The position numbers and the translations under genes are program-made. From CAYGSN01 sp964352675 (GTDB lineage Bacteria; Pseudomonadota; Alphaproteobacteria; Micavibrionales; Micavibrionaceae), in assembly GCA_964352675.1 (NCBI GenBank), contig CAYGSN010000043.1, positions 1 to 11,313 of the forward strand: a stretch of DNA of 11,313 bases, written 5' to 3'. Below are positions 6,397 through 11,313 of the stretch, in pieces (positions within the stretch are counted from its first letter, which is position 1; every line of letters begins with the position of its first letter). Under the pieces are notes generated by a model that did not search any database, was not told where the DNA came from, and saw nothing but the letters and a program-made list of their open reading frames with translations.

Positions 6397-6579
6397 GTGA
6401 GCAAAAAAGATAAGAAACCTCGGCCCAATAATAATCATGAACACCTGCCGCTCGCTTCGCCTGTGTGCTACATGTACGAATTTCCTGAGTATTTCGGGGA
6501 TGGAGAGAGTGAACAGTCTGGTGCTGATGACAATCCTATAAAAAATGTCCCTCGGTTTTCGACAGTCGATCCTTTTTAG
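6397..6579 (+). CDS. Small protein of unknown function with an SPVCYMYEFPEYFG motif
   Basis: A 60-codon frame starts at GTG 6397, 22 bases after the DUF488 stop. The N-terminus is lysine-rich (SKKDKKPRPNNNHEH). The centre, ASPVCYMYEFPEYFGDGE, resembles the short motif SPxCxxxExxPxYxG seen at the ends or cores of several small proteobacterial proteins, and the C-terminus is acidic then ends VDPF. That resemblance is from memory and assigns no function. No Shine-Dalgarno precedes the start, but a perfect extended -10 lies at 6382-6390, so translation from a leaderless transcript is plausible. No in-frame ATG offers a better start. It may instead be the last gene of the hmp unit. Confidence 0.55.
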   Translation: MSKKDKKPRPNNNHEHLPLASPVCYMYEFPEYFGDGESEQSGADDNPIKNVPRFSTVDPF

Positions 6580-6582
6580 CCC

Positions 6583-6686
6583 ATACAGAAAACCCCTCTA
6601 AATTCGTTTGCTAAAAACCCCGCATTTCCGCGCATATATTTATCGTGACTCCAATATACAAAAAACTAATGTTTTCTGTATACATT
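6583..6686. repeat. Dyad/repeat cluster upstream of the serine recombinase (possible res site or operator)
   Basis: ATACAGAAAAC occurs at 6583-6593 and, inverted, at 6671-6681. A one-mismatch copy, ATACAAAAAAC, is at 6656-6666. The last two form an imperfect dyad centred near 6668 with 11 of 12 arm positions pairing around TAAT. Such AT-rich dyads just upstream of a resolvase gene are typical of recombination subsites that also serve as its operator. The interval is otherwise non-coding. Confidence 0.5.
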
Positions 6687-6735
6687 GTATATATTCTCCT
6701 ATATGCTGTTTGCATCAATGGAAGGAGTCTGAATC

Positions 6736-7332
6736 ATGAAACGTGTCGCTTTGTATTTGCGGGTGTCCACTACCAACGGACAAAACACCGATAACCAGCG
6801 CATGGTGCTTGAAGAGATTGCAGCTAAATCCGGCTGGGATATTGTCGAGGTCTACGAAGACAAAGCCAGCGGTGCCAAGGGCAAGGAATCCCGCCCCGCG
6901 TATAAGAGGCTACAGGAGGACGCTACACGCCGTAAATTCGATATGGTGGCGGCATGGTCTATAGACAGGCTCGGCAGGTCTCTACAGGAGCTTGTGAGCT
7001 TCCTGAATGAAATACAGGCCATAGGCATTGATCTTTACCTGCACCAGCAAGCCATAGACACAACCACCCCCGCCGGGCGATTATTCTTTCATGTCTCTTC
7101 CGCCTTTGCCGAATTCGAACGCAGCATCATTGTGGAGCGTGTGAACGCTGGTCTCGCCCGTGCCAAAGCAGACGGTAAGGTCTTAGGCAGGCCAAAGGTT
7201 GGGGAAGAGGTAGAAGATGAAATCAAAGCTATGCTAAAATCCGGCACCGGGATTTTAAAGACCGCCAAAACGCTGGGTATCGGTACGGGAACGGTGCAAC
7301 GGGTGAAAGCGGAGATGACTGCTAATGCCTAA
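6736..7332 (+). CDS. Small serine recombinase (resolvase/invertase family)
   Basis: This 198-residue site-specific recombinase has an N-terminal catalytic domain with the nucleophile Ser11 in YLRVST and Arg9. The second active-site cluster is WSIDRLGRSLQEL (Arg78, Arg81). The dimer-forming E-helix FAEFERSIIVERVNAGLARA leads to the hinge GKVLGRP. The C-terminus (about 172-191, ILKTAKTLGIGTGTVQRV) is the DNA-binding helix-turn-helix. All catalytic residues are present, and the length is normal for Tn3-resolvase/Hin-type enzymes. It lacks the large C-terminal domain of phage serine integrases, so it is unlikely to have placed the island into the tRNA. The start ATG 6736 has AAGGAG at 6722-6727. 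The dyads just upstream are its probable substrate or operator. Confidence 0.94.
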   Translation: MKRVALYLRVSTTNGQNTDNQRMVLEEIAAKSGWDIVEVYEDKASGAKGKESRPAYKRLQEDATRRKFDMVAAWSIDRLGRSLQELVSFLNEIQAIGIDLYLHQQAIDTTTPAGRLFFHVSSAFAEFERSIIVERVNAGLARAKADGKVLGRPKVGEEVEDEIKAMLKSGTGILKTAKTLGIGTGTVQRVKAEMTANA

Positions 7333-7372
7333 TATCACTTTTGGTTTGTTGTGGAGACCACACCTACCCCAA

Positions 7373-7411
7373 TTGACGGTTGCATGTTAAAGTCATAAAC
7401 TTTCGTAAGTT
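7373..7411 (+). promoter_or_regulatory. Possible promoter and dyad upstream of the DGQHR gene
   Basis: TTGACG (7373-7378) matches a -35 box. CATAAA (7394-7399), after a short 15-bp spacer, is a weak -10. It overlaps a perfect dyad, AACTT-TCGT-AAGTT (7398-7411), that could be an operator. A further small dyad, TGTGG-AGA-CCACA, lies at 7350-7362. The assignment is tentative. Confidence 0.3.
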
Positions 7412-7438
7412 GTTGTTGTTAGTTTTTTCAAATAGTTA

Positions 7439-9793
7439 GTGCATCAAGTGAGTTCAGATAAAATATCCGTAGAAATTAATGAAGAGGAGAATGAAGATTT
7501 TCTCTCACCTTTGGTTATCGGAGAGCAAGAGCAAAAGAAACTCTTTCGCTTGAAGAACAAACAGTTCATTGAAAAGAGCGTACACCGCGCAGACGTTCCC
7601 GAATATTTGGAGCAAGGTTGGATCATACAAAGAGAGTCCAAACGCACTACCCGCATAAAGAAACCCAAATCCCATGATGTTTTATTAGAAGATAGGTTCT
7701 GGTGCCTTTTATACAAGATGGGGTACGAAAATCTTAACGGCAAGAATTTTAATATTAGCTTTAGACGAGACAATGGTAGCAAGGGCAGAAAGCAAATAGA
7801 CGTTTTCGCATGTGACCAAGAAACTGCATTTGTAGTCGAGTGCAAATCCAGAGAGGAAAGAGGTAGGCGGGCTCTTCAGAAAGACTTGCTAGAAACAATC
7901 GCACTACAGCACTACATCCGGAAGTCTATTTTTAATAAGTTTGGAAGAAAAATCAAAATAATCTGGGCTTATGTTACAGACAACATCATTTGGTCAGAGC
8001 CAGATATACAAAGAGCCTTGGATGGAAATATCTCAGTCATTACTGAAAACGAATTACAGTACTACGAGACCTTCATTAAGCACATGGGGCCCGCAGGAAA
8101 ATTTCAACTGCTTGGAGATTTGTTAGAGGGACAGAAAATTTCAGGGATCGAAGAAACTAAGATCCCCGCCATCAAAGGGAAAATAGCAGGAGAGACCTTT
8201 TACAGTTTTGTTGCCACTCCCGCACAGCTACTGAAAATATCTTTCGTGAATCACCATGCTTTAAACAACCCAGATGGGAAACCCGCCTACCAGCGTATGA
8301 TTTCGTCAAGTCGTCTCAAGCAAATCGGTAAGTACATTACAGATGGTGGATATTTTCCCACGAATTTAATCGTTAACCTTATTAACAGTCCTAAATTTGA
8401 ACAAATATCGAATAAAGAAAACACAGATCCAAACATCAAATTCGGTTGGCTTACATTGCCTTCAAAATATAGATCGGCTTGGGTTATTGACGGTCAACAC
8501 AGGCTTTACGGATATTCTAAAATTGACCCATCCTATCAAGATCAAAGTCTCTTTGTGTTGGCATTCGATAAAATGAACACAAAGAAAGAGGCTGACCTTT
8601 TCATTACCATTAACCACAAACAAAAGAGTGTTCCCAAAAGCTTACTTGTTGCTCTTCTGGCGGATCTGAATGTTGGCGACAAAGATCCTAAAACGGCTCT
8701 AAATGCGATTGCGTCCCTCTTAGTGAGAACACTAAATACTGACAAAACCAGTCCACTATTCAGAAGGTTTGCGCTACCGGGTATCCCCGCAGAAAAAACA
8801 CAAAACCTCACCATATCTGAGGCGGTCAATGGTCTCGTAAGATCAGGGTTGCTAGGAAAGATTATTAGTGGCCGCCGTGTCGATGGGCCTTTGTGCGACT
8901 CTACCGATGAAAAAACGATTGAGCGGGCAAGGCAGATCTTGAACTCCTATTTTGATCAAGTCAGAGAAGCGAATCCGCACAGGTGGGAACTGGGTAAAGA
9001 TGCTTACATTTGTACAAACCCTGGCATTCGTGCCCGCCTCATGCTGATTAGCGAAATCATTAAATATCAAGAGAGCAAAAAGAGTGCTGACTACATGGCT
9101 TTGTCGCCGGATGAAGTGGCCAAAGGACTTAAGAAAATTGCGAAGCCGATTAATCAATTTATCAAAGATGAAAGCAATGAAGTTATAGCCGAAAAGTTTT
9201 CAAGAAAGTTTGGAGAAGGCGGCGTAAAGGAATACATCTACAACTTGTCCGAAATTATTCATGAACAATATCAAGATTTTGGCTCTGAGGAATTCCGGGA
9301 ATACCTAGAGAAAAGAGATTCAGATAAAACGCTTGAAGCAAATAGATTTGTTATGGAGACCTCTCAGAGCATTACAGATTTTGTCATTGATGTTCTTAAA
9401 AAGGTGCACGGCACACACTCATTAGCTTCTGGAGAGCCTGCATATTGGCAGAATGGAATTGAGAAGAAGACTATTAAGGAAAGAGCATATAAAAAACAAC
9501 AAGAAGACTCTGATTCTAGGCGAAAGCGGATTGAAGCCTATCTCGACATAATGGATCTGAAAGACATCATCGAGCAAAAAAATAATTGGATGCATTTTGA
9601 AGGCACTTTTAGCCTGCCCATGAATGACGAGAAAAAAGGCAAGAAATACTATACGGGCTGGATTGGAAAATTTAATGATCTTAGAAAAATAGCAGCACAT
9701 CCTAGCTCTCTCCGCACCTACACAGATGATGATTTGGAATTTCTTGATTGGCTCAGGTCAGAGCTAACACCTAGGCTTGAGGACACAATTTAA
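7439..9793 (+). CDS. PD-(D/E)XK nuclease-like, DGQHR-domain, HEPN-like fusion protein
   Basis: The protein has 784 residues from GTG 7439. GTG 7448 is equally possible, and neither start has a clear Shine-Dalgarno. Residues about 80-200 look like a restriction-type nuclease: Glu84 in a helix, then QIDVFA (Asp121) and FVVECKS (Glu134-x-Lys136), the PD-(D/E)XK triad. Residues about 255-410 form a DGQHR domain, with VIDGQHRLYGY (349-359) and FITINHKQKSVPKSLL (388-403) as in DndB-like proteins. The C-terminus carries FNDLRKIAAHPSS, an Rx4H motif (Arg749, His754) of the kind seen in HEPN RNases. The middle is helical and lysine-rich with no recognised domain. The stop overlaps the methyltransferase start (TAATG), so the two are almost certainly co-translated. 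A DNA-targeting defence role is inferred. The HEPN reading is the weakest part. Confidence 0.82.
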   Translation: MHQVSSDKISVEINEEENEDFLSPLVIGEQEQKKLFRLKNKQFIEKSVHRADVPEYLEQGWIIQRESKRTTRIKKPKSHDVLLEDRFWCLLYKMGYENLNGKNFNISFRRDNGSKGRKQIDVFACDQETAFVVECKSREERGRRALQKDLLETIALQHYIRKSIFNKFGRKIKIIWAYVTDNIIWSEPDIQRALDGNISVITENELQYYETFIKHMGPAGKFQLLGDLLEGQKISGIEETKIPAIKGKIAGETFYSFVATPAQLLKISFVNHHALNNPDGKPAYQRMISSSRLKQIGKYITDGGYFPTNLIVNLINSPKFEQISNKENTDPNIKFGWLTLPSKYRSAWVIDGQHRLYGYSKIDPSYQDQSLFVLAFDKMNTKKEADLFITINHKQKSVPKSLLVALLADLNVGDKDPKTALNAIASLLVRTLNTDKTSPLFRRFALPGIPAEKTQNLTISEAVNGLVRSGLLGKIISGRRVDGPLCDSTDEKTIERARQILNSYFDQVREANPHRWELGKDAYICTNPGIRARLMLISEIIKYQESKKSADYMALSPDEVAKGLKKIAKPINQFIKDESNEVIAEKFSRKFGEGGVKEYIYNLSEIIHEQYQDFGSEEFREYLEKRDSDKTLEANRFVMETSQSITDFVIDVLKKVHGTHSLASGEPAYWQNGIEKKTIKERAYKKQQEDSDSRRKRIEAYLDIMDLKDIIEQKNNWMHFEGTFSLPMNDEKKGKKYYTGWIGKFNDLRKIAAHPSSLRTYTDDDLEFLDWLRSELTPRLEDTI

Positions 9794-10653
9794 TGACATC
9801 ACCTTTTTTAAAATGGGCAGGCGGCAAAAGATGGTTAGTGCAGCAAGATTTGCTGCCTGTGCCGAATCAGTACAATACCTATTACGAGCCCTTTTTAGGA
9901 AGTGCTGCGGTCTTCTTTCATTTGAAACCCACTGCCTCCATTCTGGCCGATGTTAATGAGGATCTCGTTTCCCTCTATCAAGTTATGAGAGACTATCCCG
10001 ATGAACTATTCAAAATTATGAAAGAACATCATCGAAATCATAACAAAGAATATTACTATAAGATTAGGGGTATGAAGTGCCGCACAGTTATTAGACAAGC
10101 TGCACAATTCTTATATCTTAACAGAACGTGCTGGAACGGTCTTTACAGGGTAAATCTGAATGGTGAGTTCAATGTTCCGATTGGAACGAAAGATAGCGTG
10201 GTATTCGAGGAAGAAAACTTTTCTGAGATCGCAAAAACGTTAGAAAACGCAAACATCATCAGTGCTGATTTTGAACAAATAATAGACCGGGCCGAAGAAG
10301 GCGATTTCATTTTCATAGACCCCCCGTACACTGTGAAGCACAACCTGAATGGCTTCTTAAAATATAACGAAAAGATTTTTAGCTGGGAAGACCAAGTAAG
10401 ACTACTCAAAGCTATCGAACGAGCAAAAGAACGTGGCGTTTTTGCAGTAATAACCAACGCAGACCACGAGAGCATTCATGAGCTATACGGAGATGTTGGG
10501 CATTACCAAAAAATCTTGCGTCACAGTAAGCTGGCAGGGGATAGCACCAAAAGAGGAGCAACCTCAGAGGCAATGTTCACTATTAATTTTGAAAACTTTG
10601 AATCGTACAGCACAGAAAAACTTAAGGTGTCTTCAAACCGCCTATCAGGATAA
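9793..10653 (+). CDS. Dam-type DNA adenine-N6 methyltransferase (D12 class)
   Basis: This 286-residue alpha-class (MethyltransfD12) enzyme transfers methyl from S-adenosylmethionine to adenine N6. Motif X is FLKWAGGKRWL (5-15), motif I is YYEPFLGSAAVFF (30-42), and the catalytic motif IV is DPPY (176-179). The region LNRTCWNGLYRVNLNGEFNV (109-128) matches Dam/DpnM-type enzymes, which methylate GATC, but specificity cannot be read with certainty. Every core motif is intact, and the length is normal. The start ATG 9793 shares one base with the TAA of the nuclease/DGQHR gene, implying a two-gene operon. A natural role would be marking self DNA against the partner nuclease. It could instead be an unrelated orphan methylase. 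Confidence 0.94.
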   Translation: MTSPFLKWAGGKRWLVQQDLLPVPNQYNTYYEPFLGSAAVFFHLKPTASILADVNEDLVSLYQVMRDYPDELFKIMKEHHRNHNKEYYYKIRGMKCRTVIRQAAQFLYLNRTCWNGLYRVNLNGEFNVPIGTKDSVVFEEENFSEIAKTLENANIISADFEQIIDRAEEGDFIFIDPPYTVKHNLNGFLKYNEKIFSWEDQVRLLKAIERAKERGVFAVITNADHESIHELYGDVGHYQKILRHSKLAGDSTKRGATSEAMFTINFENFESYSTEKLKVSSNRLSG

Positions 10654-10659
10654 TTCTGT

Positions 10660-11070
10660 TTAAAACTCGCTCAAGTAATCCAGCGACCACGTCCCGCGAT
10701 CCGGGTTTTCTGTTACAGTGCAGGTGTATGAGGTTTGGATCTTGGCTCCGAAGGCGTTGTTTGCTCTGAAGCTCCCTGTAATGTTGTAGGTGTCTCCATT
10801 GCTGGTTATGTTGGCCGAATCAGAATCCGGGAAGTCTAGCGAGCTAGGATCGTTCAGCTTCTCTTTAATGAAATGTTTACACATGTAATAGGCTTCTGTG
10901 CTCTTATTCCCTTCAAAGCTAATAAGTGAACACCCCTTGAAGACTAGAAAAACAAATCCGATAAGGATTAAAAACATCACCCAATTGGGTATCTTCTCCA
11001 CCGTCTTTTCTGCCCATTCTTTCCTTTGCTGTTTTTCTACCTCTATCTTCTTTGAGAATATGCTGGGCAC
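10660..11070 (-). CDS. Single-pass membrane protein of unknown function
   Basis: The 136 residues start at GTG 11070. There is a charged cytoplasmic-looking N-terminus (EVEKQQRKEWAEKTVEK), one membrane helix (about 30-50, NWVMFLILIGFVFLVFKGCS), then a domain with the pattern YYMCKHFIKEKLNDPSSLDF. A later TYNITGSFRANNAFGAKIQ precedes TSYTCTV. The C...FxKxxLxDPSSxxF...GxxxAxNxFGA pattern recurs in small proteins of phages and islands, but I know no function for it. The cysteines at 64 and in TSYTC could form a disulphide if this domain is periplasmic. It is convergent with the methyltransferase, six bases from its stop, and its start overlaps the integrase relic. A later Met (residue 32) lies inside the helix, so the GTG start is preferred. 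Confidence 0.7.
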   Translation of the reverse strand: MPSIFSKKIEVEKQQRKEWAEKTVEKIPNWVMFLILIGFVFLVFKGCSLISFEGNKSTEAYYMCKHFIKEKLNDPSSLDFPDSDSANITSNGDTYNITGSFRANNAFGAKIQTSYTCTVTENPDRGTWSLDYLSEF

Positions 11071-11189
11071 TGAATCAGCGCACTTCTGAAGTCCTCTAGC
11101 ATTTCTAGGTTACGCACATACCAGACATCATTTCTACGTACTAAACATGGATAATTAGCCAAGTCTTCCATCCGGTCTGTGTACCACAT
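11043..11189 (-). pseudogene. N-terminal relic of a tyrosine integrase
   Basis: A 48-codon frame reads MWYTDRMEDLANYPCLVRRN and then DVWYVR. This resembles the start of integrases carrying the small N-terminal YLxRRxGxWYxRxRVP domain (DUF6538-like) common in alphaproteobacterial islands. After about residue 26 the similarity is lost and a TAG follows at 11043. The arm-binding remainder and the catalytic R-H-R-Y core are absent from the window. Its place between the right-end motifs and the cargo, reading away from the tRNA, is where a tRNA-targeting integrase normally sits. The identification rests on one short motif. Confidence 0.4.
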
Positions 11190-11259
11190 TTGTGTACCAG
11201 TTGGAAAAACTTATCTATTATTTAACAAGGAGTTGAGGGTTTCTGCGCCCTTCAGGGTG
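11178..11259. repeat. Right end of the island: paired arm-type motifs and terminal inverted repeat
   Basis: TGTGTACCA occurs at 11178-11186 and 11191-11199, exactly 13 bp apart, in the same orientation and spacing as the left-end pair. The longer TGTGTACCAGTTG (11191-11203) is identical to 4187-4199. TATTATTTAACA (11216-11227) is the exact inverse of 4150-4161. AGGGTG (11254-11259) abuts the attachment repeat as the inverse of the left CACCCT. Confidence 0.6.
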
Positions 11260-11280
11260 AATTGGTTGCGGGAGTAGGAT
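11260..11280. repeat. Right attachment repeat, forming the current tRNA 3' end
   Basis: This is an exact copy of the 21 bp at 4104-4124. Here it completes the functional tRNA (CCA end, acceptor 3' strand and start of the T arm), so the island restored the gene on insertion. Confidence 0.88.
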
Positions 11281-11313
11281 TTGAACCTACGACCTTCAGG
11301 TTATGAGCCTGAC
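11263..11313 (-). tRNA. tRNA with CAU anticodon, probably initiator tRNA-fMet; 3' part only
   Basis: The 51 bases visible form the anticodon arm (TCAGG, loop CTCATAA, CCTGA; anticodon CAT), the variable region, a perfect T arm (GTAGG, TTCGAAT, CCTAC), and the acceptor strand TCCCGCA-A-CCA with encoded CCA. The 5' half lies beyond the window. A at position 72 and close similarity to the bacterial tRNA-fMet 3' half (CGCAACCA end, AAGGTCGT segment) favour the initiator over elongator Met. The lowest-copy caveat is that the anticodon stem has A-T where most initiators have the first of three G-C pairs, a variation I recall from rhizobia. Check the 5' end for the C1 or U1 mismatch with A72. Confidence 0.88.

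Larger units (their letters stand above)
4104..11280. mobile_element. About 7.1-kb integrative island inserted in the 3' end of a tRNA(CAU) gene
   Basis: An exact 21-bp sequence equal to the tRNA 3' end (core TTGGTTGCGGGAGTAGGAT) occurs at 4104-4124 and again in the tRNA at 11260-11280. The flanking bases differ at both ends. Inside, CACCCT (4125-4130) and AGGGTG (11254-11259) abut the repeats as terminal inverted repeats, and further end-specific motifs are shared. The content fits an accessory island: NO detoxification genes, a serine recombinase, a nuclease/methylase pair, and an integrase relic beside the tRNA. Because the integrase is truncated, the element probably cannot excise unless helped in trans. 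It is inferred, not shown, that all cargo arrived together. Confidence 0.8.

Noticed and set aside
6558..6579. TCGACAGTCGA followed by TTTTT as a terminator after the small ORF.
   Set aside because: The stem is only four base pairs with a three-base loop, and it lies within the coding end of the ORF.
6736..7332. The serine recombinase as the enzyme that inserted the island in the tRNA.
   Set aside because: It is the small resolvase/invertase type without the large integrase C-terminal domain, and tRNA 3'-end insertion with a 21-bp repeat is typical of tyrosine integrases.
8542..9157. Long open frames antisense to the DGQHR gene, and similar frames opposite hmp and the methylase.
   Set aside because: They have no ribosome sites or recognisable motifs and lie opposite well-supported genes.
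7439..9793. Calling the DGQHR protein DndB of a DNA phosphorothioation system.
   Set aside because: No dndA, C, D, E or restriction partners are present, and the protein has an added nuclease-like N-terminus and a different C-terminus. Only the DGQHR domain is shared.
9793..10653. Stating that the methylase recognises GATC.
   Set aside because: The similarity to Dam/DpnM is in the general core. The recognition region cannot be read reliably without alignment.
1..11313. CRISPR array.
   Set aside because: No regularly spaced repeats with unique spacers are seen. The only repeats are the attachment repeats, the end motifs and the recombinase dyads.

Overview
The window looks like a stretch of a proteobacterial chromosome, most likely alphaproteobacterial. 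That view rests on the initiator-tRNA type, the Rrf2/NsrR-Hmp pair, and an integrase relic of a type common in that class. It is a lineage inference from gene content, not a proof. Coding density is moderate and the left third holds several decaying genes, so this is accessory, turned-over DNA.

Left flank (1-4103). The 3' part of a phosphate-selective-type porin enters from the left edge. It is followed, on the minus strand, by the ruins of two genes: the nucleotide-binding (RCK/TrkA-N) part of a KefB/KefC-type antiporter and the ATP-binding end of a sensor histidine kinase. Then comes a tightly overlapping plus-strand operon. It encodes a probable dual-OB-fold protein, a DUF488 protein with a Cys/His motif, and an AlkB-family dioxygenase broken by one in-frame amber codon. 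A leader with a hairpin and an intrinsic-terminator-like structure precedes this operon. A truncated P-loop (NACHT-like) NTPase converges on the end of alkB.

Island (4104-11280). The 3' end of a tRNA gene, most likely initiator tRNA-fMet (its body lies at 11263-11313, minus strand, cut by the window edge), is duplicated exactly as a 21-bp direct repeat at 4104-4124. The tRNA's probable native terminator (4066-4093) lies just outside the left copy. The DNA between the copies is therefore an integrated element of about 7.1 kb. Just inside the repeats are 6-bp terminal inverted repeats, a 12-bp inverted repeat, and paired TGTGTAYCA motifs spaced exactly 13 bp at both ends. These look like integrase arm sites. 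Next to the tRNA is only a short N-terminal relic of a tyrosine integrase, so the element is probably stranded.

Island cargo, left to right. First is a nitric-oxide module: NsrR (minus strand), a palindromic operator, the flavohemoprotein Hmp, and a YeaO-type DUF488 protein. A small unknown ORF follows, possibly translated from a leaderless message. Next is a small serine recombinase behind repeated dyads. Then comes the most interesting pair. One gene encodes a 784-residue protein that appears to combine a PD-(D/E)XK nuclease-like domain, a DGQHR domain and a HEPN-like C-terminus. Its stop codon overlaps the start of a Dam-type DNA adenine methyltransferase. This has the shape of a compact restriction-modification-like defence system. 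A one-helix membrane protein closes the cargo on the minus strand.
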